Source of the DNA: Candidatus Marinamargulisbacteria bacterium SCGC AAA071-K20
Lineage (GTDB): Bacteria; Margulisbacteria; Marinamargulisbacteria; GCA-2716485; AAA071-K20
Direction of reading: 5' to 3'
Length of the DNA: 10,324 bases
Assembly: GCA_003265975.1 (NCBI GenBank)
Contig: QFBU01000043.1
Coordinates: 1-10,324, forward strand
Shown here: positions 1 to 5,699 of the stretch, piece after piece
Numbering within the stretch: the first letter of the stretch is position 1
How the letters are laid out: each line of letters begins with the position of its first letter
The notes under the pieces: generated by a model
Database searches by the model: none
What the model saw: the letters and a program-made list of their open reading frames with translations, nothing else
Told to the model about the DNA's origin: nothing
Position numbers and translations under genes: made by a program

Positions 1-1104
1 GACACTATCGCAGAAACAGACTCTGTAGATAAAGGGTCTATTAACGACATCGTAGACAAGTTCTTTTCTATGGCTGTAGACAAAGAACAACTTTATGGTG
101 GAAAACAAATTTCTAGTAAGATTTTTCAAGACACTTACGGCAACATTCCTGATTATATCAATCAACAAAACAATACATTTTCTTTCTTACAAGAAGTGAA
201 TGACAAAGAGCTAGTCGCATTTTTTAGAGAAGACACCGTTCAATTTAACGCTATGATTCTAAACTTTCTTCCTAAAACTCAGGTTGTGAAGTTACTAAAT
301 CTATACGACGAACAAACGAGAGCCACATTAAGTGAAAAAATGCTTTCAGTAAAAGAAGTTCATCCTCAAATCATTAAATTATATGCTCAAAAGTTAAATG
401 CTCATTTTGCGAACTCCAAAACTAAAATCAGACAAGAAAAAGACAATCAATTTATACTTCTTGCAGGATCTCTTGAGTCTATGGCAAAAGAAGATAGAGA
501 AAAGATTTTACAATTTATTGAAACAAAAGATCCAAGAAAAGCCAAAAAACTAGAATACTACATGTTTACTTTCGAAGACTTTGTTCACATGCCAACTACA
601 GAACTAATCAAAATTGTAACCAGAATAATAAATATGGAAAATTTAGCAATTGCTCTTTCTGGAAAATCAAATTCACTCAACCAAAAGTTCAAAGCAACAC
701 TGTCAGAACGTGGTCAATTACGATTAGAGTTAGACATTAAAAAGGCTGATCAAAAACAAGACTTAGATGAACAAATTGAATGTCGATTAAAAATTATAGA
801 CATCGCTAGAGAACTTGAAGAAAAACGAATCATCGAACCACTCCATAATTACAAAGGAGTAGCGCTTGAAGACTATGATGATTCTGTTGTTGATGAAGAT
901 GAAACTATAAAAGAAGTGATTACTAAAGTTCCTACATTTGGTGAGTCAGAGTCAAGCTCTGAAGGTAGTTCAGATTTCTTAAATGGCGATAGCTCCGGTT
1001 CAGACGACTCTTCGTCAGATAACGACGCTGGGTTTGGACAGTTCAGTAATAAAAAATTAGAGCCACCAAAACATCAACAGGTACAAGAGGTACAAGAAGT
1101 ATGA
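1..1104 (+). CDS. FliG-like flagellar motor switch homologue, 5' end outside window
   Basis: The frame is open from base 1, so the ATG at 70 is internal and the real start lies upstream. Numbering from that ATG, residues 1-30 resemble the end of the FliG N domain. Residues 37-112 match the FliG middle domain. Residues 126-170 match the linker that ends in MFTFEDF (family form MFxFEDL). Residues 171-255 match the C-terminal torque domain, ending IIDIARELEEKRII. FliG forms the cytoplasmic switch ring that meets the stator. Here the EHPQ contact motif is degenerate (EDTVQ, 54-58). By my ungapped alignment to E. coli FliG, R281 and D289 are kept (R214, D222), while K264, D288 and R297 are replaced by Ser, Leu and Gln. 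Residues 264-330 are an acidic, Ser-rich tail absent from ordinary FliG, followed by VQE repeats and a TGA. It is a divergent paralogue, probably not the main motor FliG. The FliG family call is firm; the role is unknown. Confidence 0.8.
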   Translation, partial: DTIAETDSVDKGSINDIVDKFFSMAVDKEQLYGGKQISSKIFQDTYGNIPDYINQQNNTFSFLQEVNDKELVAFFREDTVQFNAMILNFLPKTQVVKLLNLYDEQTRATLSEKMLSVKEVHPQIIKLYAQKLNAHFANSKTKIRQEKDNQFILLAGSLESMAKEDREKILQFIETKDPRKAKKLEYYMFTFEDFVHMPTTELIKIVTRIINMENLAIALSGKSNSLNQKFKATLSERGQLRLELDIKKADQKQDLDEQIECRLKIIDIARELEEKRIIEPLHNYKGVALEDYDDSVVDEDETIKEVITKVPTFGESESSSEGSSDFLNGDSSGSDDSSSDNDAGFGQFSNKKLEPPKHQQVQEVQEV

Positions 1105-1116
1105 GAGGTAAAAGAG
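1081..1116 (+). repeat. Four 9-base tandem repeats coding V-x-E, the third carrying a stop
   Basis: Four adjacent 9-mers follow GTAnnnGAr: GTACAAGAG, GTACAAGAA, GTATGAGAG and GTAAAAGAG. They lie in phase with the FliG-like reading frame. The middle codon is CAA, CAA, TGA and AAA in turn, so the stop occupies a position that is otherwise a Gln or Lys codon. Confidence 0.8.
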
Positions 1117-1425
1117 ATAATAAAAGAAGTACAAAAGTTACAACATGTAATAGAAGAGCCTATTTCTCAAAACAATTATACAGATGATATTGAGGTAGGC
1201 GGGGCTTTAACAGATCAACTCAGTTCAAGCCAGGCAGAGCCATTTCCTTTTGAAACAGTAACTGTTGAAGACGAAAATAATATGTTCAAGCTCATAGACG
1301 AGCATGTGAATAGTAATAGACTCAACACCTTATTAATGAATACGTCAGAAAAACAAACAAATCTTGACCCACAACTCAAGGACGACGGAGTCAAAATAAT
1401 CCGGTCTAAAAAAAGGAAGAAATGA
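1105..1425 (+). pseudogene. In-frame continuation of the FliG-like gene after an internal TGA
   Basis: After the TGA at 1102-1104 the same frame stays open for 106 codons and ends at TGA 1423-1425, overlapping the start of the next gene. There is no convincing start codon with a ribosome binding site near its beginning, so it is unlikely to be a separate gene. The predicted peptide starts EVKEIIKEVQKLQHVIEEP, continues the acidic, Glu-rich style of the preceding tail, and ends in a basic cluster (RSKKRKK). The stop falls inside a 9-base tandem repeat: GTACAAGAG, GTACAAGAA, GTATGAGAG and GTAAAAGAG at 1081-1116. Those units encode VQE, VQE, V-stop-E and VKE. Either a point mutation cut the tail, the TGA is read through, or the base call is wrong. 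No known domain is visible. Confidence 0.6.
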
Positions 1426-1964
1426 TGTCTAAAGAAAAAAACACTAAAAGTATCATTCAATTTCATAAAAACATGGCCTTAACTCTTTCAGATCAGCTAT
1501 CGGCTTTTACTCAAGTAAATTTCAACATCAAGAAAGTTGATTTAGTTCAAAAAAAATACAACCAATTTTTAATGGGAATTAATCACATCACGTTCGTGAG
1601 TTTATACAAACTCAACATCCGAGGAATGGTTATGGTAATAAGCGGTGACTTAGTGAAACATTTAGCCAATAAAACTATGGGTGGAAACGGGCAAATTGAA
1701 GAAACTAACATACTAACTTTTTCAGAAACCGTTATGGCTAAAGAAATTAGTACCTGGATACAAAAATATTATAATATTCATCATTTAGACTATAAATTTG
1801 AGCGTGAAGAACAAAATACAAAACACATTCATTATTTCTACCCAGATGAAGATGTTGCTTTATTAAATTTTATTGCAGAAATTGACGGCGAACAAATTGG
1901 AAATATTACACTTTGTCAGCCAACGGAGAACGTATGTCTACAACCCAGCCCTTGGTTAGCTTAA
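1422..1964 (+). CDS. FliM-like protein, middle (CheC-like) domain only
   Basis: The 180-residue product resembles the FliM middle domain across most of its length. The N-terminal helix (HKNMALTLSDQLSAF, 15-29) matches the FliM opening. The ring-contact motif GGxG is present as MGGNG (86-90). The domain closes with GEQIGNITLCQP (156-167), matching FliM's G.(M/L)TLC.P strand. FliM links FliG to FliN and binds CheY-P. This copy has no LSQxEIDALL-type CheY-binding N-terminus and stops where the SpoA/FliN-like domain should begin. Its last 13 residues look unrelated to FliM. The start overlaps the preceding TGA as ATGA. AGGAAGA at 1414-1420 is better spaced for the second ATG at 1425. The tail overlaps the next gene by 31 bases. 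It could be a natural short form or a gene cut by a frameshift near 1915. Confidence 0.72.
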   Translation: MMSKEKNTKSIIQFHKNMALTLSDQLSAFTQVNFNIKKVDLVQKKYNQFLMGINHITFVSLYKLNIRGMVMVISGDLVKHLANKTMGGNGQIEETNILTFSETVMAKEISTWIQKYYNIHHLDYKFEREEQNTKHIHYFYPDEDVALLNFIAEIDGEQIGNITLCQPTENVCLQPSPWLA

Positions 1965-2200
1965 AAAAAGCGTTACTATTAGTCATAACGATAGGGATAA
2001 CTAATCTCTACGGATTTGACGGATCTAACTCCCTTTTAACTATTCCTTCTGCAAAGCTTCCTGAAATTGGAACTACTCGAGTAGGTCTATTTAATGAGGT
2101 CACGTTAAATGACAATGCCACAGTGGGCGCATTTTTATTTGGATCCTATTCATTTTCAGATTTCTTCTATTATGGAATTCAAGTCTCCGAAGATTTTTAG
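1934..2200 (+). pseudogene. 5' fragment of an exported, barrel-like outer-membrane protein gene
   Basis: The ATG at 1934 follows a good Shine-Dalgarno (GGAGAA, 1925-1930). It is preferred over the in-frame ATG at 1913, which lies inside the FliM-like gene with no such site. The 88 residues begin with a signal peptide: a KK pair at 11-12, a hydrophobic core ALLLVITIGITNLYG at 13-27, and a cleavage point probably near 27. LLTIPSAKLPEIGTTRVGLF follows, resembling the opening of YjbH-type and similar exported barrel proteins, with alternating aromatic and polar strands after that. The frame ends at TAG 2198-2200, right after a T-run (2194-2198). One added T would extend it by about 18 codons to 2256. 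The barrel is far too short to be complete, so I read this as a truncated gene next to IS remains. The family assignment is only a resemblance. Confidence 0.55.
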
Positions 2201-2255
2201 GCATCGCACCATATACAAGCCACCCCGTATTCATATGTATAGCCAAACCAAAATG

Positions 2256-2493
2256 AAATGTCCGATGACAGTGTGCCGATGGCGAGATGTGTATAAAACA
2301 CGAAAAAATATAACCAGACCTATACAAAAAATGGATGTATCGCCTTACTTCATCAACTTGGATTTAAGTACAAAAAAACAACGGTTATGCCGTCTGGCTT
2401 AAACCCTGAAAATCAAGCTGAATTCAAAAAAATCATGAGGAGTTTGCGAGTCAATTGAAAGATGACGAAACAGTCGACTTTATGAATATCTAG
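2256..2493 (+). mobile_element. Decayed IS630-family transposase fragment
   Basis: Translating across frames gives an IS630-type transposase segment. At 2312-2431 one frame reads YNQTYTKNGCIALLHQLGFK, then YKK and PSGLNPENQAEFKK. This matches the family's Y..tYs..G...LLh.LGf.YKk region and the stretch after it. At 2431-2490 another frame reads NHEEFASQLKDDETVDFMNI, matching the segment leading to the first catalytic Asp (family FxDAVHP). Here it ends in FMNI and a stop. The two parts join if one A is restored in the A7 run at 2426-2432. A second shift at the A-run 2303-2308 would connect the upstream stretch (VYKTRK). The C-terminal catalytic half and both ends are missing. The left limit is uncertain, and 2201-2255 could belong to this or to the preceding gene. 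Confidence 0.65.
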
Positions 2494-2683
2494 GGATATT
2501 TGAAAGTGTGTTCTTTTGTGAAAAGTCCGCTTGAATAACCGAAATTTGAGAGTGAAATATGTCAGGGGTAATAAATCTATTTTTATCTCTGACACAACAT
2601 ACGATGGTATGGCCAAGTCGAGCTAGTAATGGTAATAATCGATATCCAATATAACCATTTGCTCCGGTTAACAAAATTTTCAT
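2480..2683 (-). pseudogene. 5' fragment of an NAD(P)-dependent epimerase / NmrA-like SDR gene
   Basis: On the minus strand, the ATG at 2683 is preceded by TAAGG at a normal distance. It encodes a clear Rossmann start, MKILLTGANGYIGYRLLPLL, with TGxxGYIG at residues 6-13. A second strand (TIVCCVRDKNRF) and a DFSQKNTLSNIP segment follow, as in atypical SDR/NAD-dependent epimerases. The frame ends after 67 residues, whereas these proteins usually have 250-480. Similarity stops at NIP (near 2490), exactly where the IS630 fragment ends on the other strand. The 3' part is not elsewhere in the window. It lies 37 bases downstream of the glutathione peroxidase gene on the same strand and was probably its operon partner. 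It is a remnant with no catalytic YxxxK. Confidence 0.7.
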
Positions 2684-2720
2684 AGTAGCCGCCTTAAGAC
2701 CATCGGATATAAATTTCCTA

Positions 2721-3335
2721 TCATTTGATCAGCTTTGTAATGCGATCAACGACCTTCTTTGACAATGGCTCGGTTACAGGAGAAAATCTATCAACAACTT
2801 GTCCATTTTTATCGATTAAAAATTTCGTGAAATTCCATTTAACATTTCCATTATATTTAGGGTTTGACTGTGTCAAAAAGTAATACAATTCATGCTGTTT
2901 GTTTCCTTTAATCTTAACTTTTTCAGCAATAGGAAATGACACGCCATAATTGAATCGACAAAAGGATTGAATATCTTCAGCACTCCCAGGCTCTTGTCCG
3001 CCAAAGTCATTCGAAGGAACGCCAAGAATAACAAGTTCCTGTAATTTGAATTGCTGATATAGGGCTTCTAGGTCTTTGTATTGATTAGTAAAGCCACAGT
3101 TACTAGCAACATTAACGACTAATACAATCTTATTTTTAAAATCTGTTAATTCTAATATTTTTCCAGACACTGCCTTTATTTTGATGTTATAGAAATCAGA
3201 AGGTTGTTCTGTTAATGCTTCTTTTGCGAGTAAAGTCCTATTCTTTTGAAAAAAAATAACGCCTGAAATAAAAATTAATACTACAACTGGTACTATATAT
3301 TTAATTATCATTTCTGTTTTTAATTTCGAATTCAC
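2721..3335 (-). CDS. Membrane-anchored glutathione/thioredoxin peroxidase (GPx family)
   Basis: GPx-family enzymes reduce peroxides. The signature NVASNCGFT (75-83) holds the peroxidatic Cys80 in place of selenocysteine. Gln114 (FGGQEPG) and Trp167-Asn168 (KWNFTKF) complete the catalytic tetrad. Cys126 (SFCRFNYGV) sits about where thioredoxin-dependent GPx proteins have the resolving Cys, which suggests thioredoxin as reductant. Residues 12-29 form one hydrophobic helix after a Lys-rich start. It should anchor the enzyme in the inner membrane with the catalytic domain in the periplasm, or act as an uncleaved signal. Many bacterial GPx proteins lack this and are about 160 residues. The start given is GTG. 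An in-frame ATG at 3311 (MIIKYIVP) leaves the anchor intact and gives a more normal leader from the TATAAT at 3353-3358. Neither start has a strong ribosome site. Confidence 0.88.
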   Translation of the reverse strand: MNSKLKTEMIIKYIVPVVVLIFISGVIFFQKNRTLLAKEALTEQPSDFYNIKIKAVSGKILELTDFKNKIVLVVNVASNCGFTNQYKDLEALYQQFKLQELVILGVPSNDFGGQEPGSAEDIQSFCRFNYGVSFPIAEKVKIKGNKQHELYYFLTQSNPKYNGNVKWNFTKFLIDKNGQVVDRFSPVTEPLSKKVVDRITKLIK

Positions 3336-3352
3336 GCTTACAGTAGAGTTCG

Positions 3353-3358
3353 ATTATA
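3353..3358 (-). promoter_or_regulatory. Candidate -10 box for the glutathione peroxidase gene
   Basis: On the minus strand this reads TATAAT, a perfect sigma70-type -10, 18 bases upstream of the GTG start and 42 upstream of the alternative ATG at 3311. No good -35 box is visible 16-18 bases upstream, so it is a sequence-only prediction. Confidence 0.4.
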
Positions 3359-3361
3359 TTT

Positions 3362-3390
3362 TTGCTCATCAAAGCTAATTTTATCATAAT
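3362..3390 (+). promoter_or_regulatory. Candidate promoter of the Nudix-photolyase-UvsE operon
   Basis: TTGCTC (3362-3367, 3 of 6 to the -35 consensus) and CATAAT (3385-3390, 5 of 6 to the -10 consensus) are separated by 17 bases. Transcription would start near 3397, inside the tandem TTTGGTAAA repeats. The elements are moderate and lie in an 87-base divergent gap. Confidence 0.35.
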
Positions 3391-3419
3391 TTGGTAAAGT
3401 TTGGTAAACTCAATGAGTT
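3390..3419 (+). promoter_or_regulatory. Tandem TTTGGTAAA repeats and adjoining inverted repeat, candidate operator
   Basis: TTTGGTAAA occurs at 3390-3398 and again at 3400-3408, with a 10-base period (one helical turn). The perfect inverted repeat AACTC-AAT-GAGTT (3407-3419) follows directly and ends 3 bases before the Nudix ATG. It would overlap the predicted transcript start and the ribosome binding site, a typical place for repressor binding or a small 5'-UTR hairpin. The binding protein is unknown. Helical-turn tandem repeats resemble in style the operators of B12-dependent MerR photoreceptors (CarH/LitR), but the sequence is not one I recognise as theirs. Confidence 0.4.
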
Positions 3420-3422
3420 GTG

Positions 3423-3971
3423 ATGATTAAATTTTGTAAACTATGTGGCTCTGATATTAACTATAAAACGCCTGAAGGTGATTCAATAAAACGTGCTGTT
3501 TGCTTAAACTGCAATTCTATTGATTATGAAAATCCAAAGATTATTGCAGGAATATTACCAGTATATAGAAATGAAATATTGCTATGTCAACGAGCTATTG
3601 ATCCTAAAAAAAACAAATGGACTATTCCATCTGGTTTTTTAGAATTAGGTGAAACAATCGAAGAGGGGGCTTTAAGAGAGGCAAAAGAAGAAGCAGGTAT
3701 TAGTCCCAATATCACACAACTCTACTGTATTTTTAATTTACCTCATATTGGCCAAGTATATATGTTGTATTTGGCAACATTAACTCAAAAAAAAGCAAGC
3801 CCTGGAATTGAAACCAAATCTGTGGAATTCTTTTCATTTGATACAATTCCTTGGAGTGATATTGCTTTTTCATCCGTTGACTTTATATTGAGAAATTATA
3901 TATCAGATTACCCCTCTAAAAATTTTCCATTACGGTCAGAATATTCTATAAATAAGGTGATAAATGAGTAA
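3423..3971 (+). CDS. Nudix hydrolase with N-terminal zinc ribbon
   Basis: Nudix enzymes cleave nucleoside diphosphates linked to another group. The 182-residue protein has an N-terminal zinc ribbon (C5-x2-C8, C27-x2-C30). The stretch GDSIKRAVCLNC...IDYENPKIIAG is typical of the Nudix_N_2 ribbon. A complete Nudix box follows: G71-x5-E77-x7-R85-E86-x2-E89-E90-x-G92-I93. This architecture occurs in plant NUDX23, which hydrolyses FAD and ADP-ribose, so FAD or ADP-ribose is a reasonable guess here. The flavoenzymes downstream support a flavin link, but that is inference. ATG 3423 is chosen over GTG 3420 because it adds only one residue less and is the commoner codon. The gene's 3' end overlaps the next gene by 8 bases, so translation is probably coupled. 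It is the first gene of the operon. Confidence 0.87.
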   Translation: MIKFCKLCGSDINYKTPEGDSIKRAVCLNCNSIDYENPKIIAGILPVYRNEILLCQRAIDPKKNKWTIPSGFLELGETIEEGALREAKEEAGISPNITQLYCIFNLPHIGQVYMLYLATLTQKKASPGIETKSVEFFSFDTIPWSDIAFSSVDFILRNYISDYPSKNFPLRSEYSINKVINE

Positions 3972-4956
3972 AGTAGCAATTGTAGGAACAGGGATAAGTG
4001 GTTTGACTTGTGCGAATTATTTAAAAAGCATGGCTGATGTCACTCTCTTCGAGAAGGCTCGGGGTGTGGGAGGCAGAATGGCAACACGTAGAGCAGCTCC
4101 TTTTTGCTTTGATCACGGCGCTCAATATTTTACAGCTAATACAATAGATTTTAAGCGTTTTATAAACCCTATGTTAGACAATAAAGTTCTGGTTCCCTGG
4201 CGTGGACGTTTTGTAGAGTTTAGAGGCGACACCATTATTAAAATACACTCTTCGAATTCTGAAGATATACATTATATTGGTACGCCTGGCATGAATTCTA
4301 TGTGCAAATATTTGTCTGAGGGTCTAGATATTAAGTTATCCACTCGTATTACTAGCATTAATAAATGTGATGATCTATGGCAACTTCAATCTGAAAGCGG
4401 CGGAACATATTTAGGTTTTGATTGGGTCATTATCACTGCTCCTGCCAAACAAACATATGAACTAATGCCAAGGCAATTCAAGTATTACAATGAACTTCAA
4501 GATCACCTCATGACCAGCTGTATTTCGGTAATGCTTGGACTTGATGATTCTTTAGATCTTGATTTTGATTGTGCAAAAATATTCAAATCAGATATTGAAT
4601 TGATATCGGTTAATAGCAATAAACCTGCCCGTAAGAATGGCTATTCACTACTCATACAATCAGCACATAGTTGGGCAGATTTACATATGAACGATAGTAA
4701 AGACTATATTTTAAACCATCTTTGCCAAGAAACTAGTCAACTCCTTCGAACGGATGTGTCCAAAGCGGTTCATAAAGATGTTCATTTTTGGCGATACGCA
4801 AAGGGCACTAAACACCAAGAAACATCTATCCTCATTGATAATAATTCAAAATTAGCCGCCTGTGGTGACTGGTGTTTAGATGGAAGTGTTGAATCGGCTT
4901 TTACTGCAGCACTTAACGTGTCGTCGGCTATAAGAAACGTATTATCAAATGAATAG
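3964..4956 (+). CDS. Renalase-like NAD(P)/FAD-dependent oxidoreductase
   Basis: This is a FAD enzyme of the amine oxidase/renalase type. The N-terminal dinucleotide fold has G8-x-G10-x2-G13, then Glu30 at the end of strand two, followed by GVGGRMATRR (34-43), the second FAD-contact motif. The sequence FDHGAQYF after it is typical of this family. Near the C-terminus, CGDW (300-303) with SVESAFTAAL is the FAD ribityl-binding motif. At 330 residues it is full length. The start is set by the strong ribosome site AAGGTGA (3954-3960), inside the end of the Nudix gene. The substrate is unknown. Genes of this family often sit next to photolyase genes in proteobacteria, as here. Its 3' end overlaps the SDR gene by 8 bases. 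Confidence 0.87.
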   Translation: MSKVAIVGTGISGLTCANYLKSMADVTLFEKARGVGGRMATRRAAPFCFDHGAQYFTANTIDFKRFINPMLDNKVLVPWRGRFVEFRGDTIIKIHSSNSEDIHYIGTPGMNSMCKYLSEGLDIKLSTRITSINKCDDLWQLQSESGGTYLGFDWVIITAPAKQTYELMPRQFKYYNELQDHLMTSCISVMLGLDDSLDLDFDCAKIFKSDIELISVNSNKPARKNGYSLLIQSAHSWADLHMNDSKDYILNHLCQETSQLLRTDVSKAVHKDVHFWRYAKGTKHQETSILIDNNSKLAACGDWCLDGSVESAFTAALNVSSAIRNVLSNE

Positions 4957-5665
4957 TATTGCTGTTTTTGGAACTAATGGAGCAATTGGAAACGCCTTGC
5001 TTTTAGTTATGTTGAAAAAATTTCCAACATCAACAATTTATTCTATTTCTAGATTTAAAAAAGACGTTTCCCATAAAAATATTCACCATTTTTGTGTTGA
5101 TTATTTTGATGAGACTCAATTACAAGAAATTGCCAAAACTACAACTAAAACTGGACCATTAGACTTAGTTTTAGTCACTAATGGCATATTGCAGGATGAT
5201 ACCATCTACCCTGAAAAAGCATTAAACGATATATCGGCGAAAAAACTTGAATCCAGTTTCAAGATAAATACCATTTTGCCAGCATTAATCGCAAAACATT
5301 TTGTCCCAACTCTCAATAAGGAAAATAAATCGATATTTGCTGCATTATCGGCAAGAGTAGGTAGTATTTCTGATAACCGTCTAGGTGGATGGTATGGATA
5401 TAGGGCATCTAAAGCGGCACTTAATATGATTATAAAAACAGTTTCTATCGAAACAAAAAGGTTAAATAAATCTGCTATTATTATAGGCTTACACCCTGGA
5501 ACAGTTGCTAGCAACTTGTCTAAACCCTTTCAAAAAAACATTGCTCCAGAAAACTTATTTTCGCCGGATAGTTCAGCAGAAAAACTATTCAGGGTGCTTA
5601 TTTCGGTTTCTTCTAAAGATTCAGGCAAATGCTTTGATTGGAATTGTAAAGAAGTATTACCTTAA
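4949..5665 (+). CDS. Short-chain dehydrogenase/reductase (classical SDR)
   Basis: It is a 238-residue NAD(P)-dependent oxidoreductase with a single Rossmann domain. The cofactor motif is G8-TNG-AI-G14. The structural NG motif is N78-G79 in VTNGI. The catalytic residues are N107, Ser139 (within LSARVGS), Tyr151 and Lys155 (YRASK). It ends with an LHPGTV segment (181-186), matching the PG motif that contacts nicotinamide. The SARVGSI...WYGYRASKAAL style is that of the C-factor-like SDR subgroup, but the substrate cannot be told from sequence. It starts inside the FAD oxidoreductase gene (8-base overlap), so the two are probably translationally coupled. A 34-base gap separates it from the photolyase gene. 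Confidence 0.88.
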   Translation: MNSIAVFGTNGAIGNALLLVMLKKFPTSTIYSISRFKKDVSHKNIHHFCVDYFDETQLQEIAKTTTKTGPLDLVLVTNGILQDDTIYPEKALNDISAKKLESSFKINTILPALIAKHFVPTLNKENKSIFAALSARVGSISDNRLGGWYGYRASKAALNMIIKTVSIETKRLNKSAIIIGLHPGTVASNLSKPFQKNIAPENLFSPDSSAEKLFRVLISVSSKDSGKCFDWNCKEVLP

Positions 5666-5699
5666 TGACTTCTATTCAGGAAAGTTTTAAAATTAACTG

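Noticed and set aside
1102..1104. Genome-wide recoding of TGA as a sense codon
   Set aside because: TGA clearly ends the glutathione peroxidase gene (2721-2723) and the FMN-binding protein gene (7665-7667), so an alternative code does not fit.
1215..1466. Minus-strand open frame of 83 codons opposite the FliG-like tail and FliM-like start
   Set aside because: The peptide has low-complexity Phe/Ser/Leu content typical of an antisense shadow, with no domain or ribosome site. The + strand frames here are better supported.
2109..2402. Plus-strand open frame of 97 codons as a separate gene
   Set aside because: It mixes antisense-like, frame-shifted parts of the exported-protein gene and of the IS630 fragment. 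The composition is odd and no family resemblance holds over its length.
3390..3408. Direct repeats as the start of a CRISPR array
   Set aside because: There are only two 9-base copies with a 1-base spacer, far from CRISPR repeat and spacer lengths. An operator is more likely.
5206..5514. Minus-strand open frame of 102 codons inside the SDR gene
   Set aside because: It is fully opposite a well-supported SDR gene with all catalytic motifs and has no recognisable domain.
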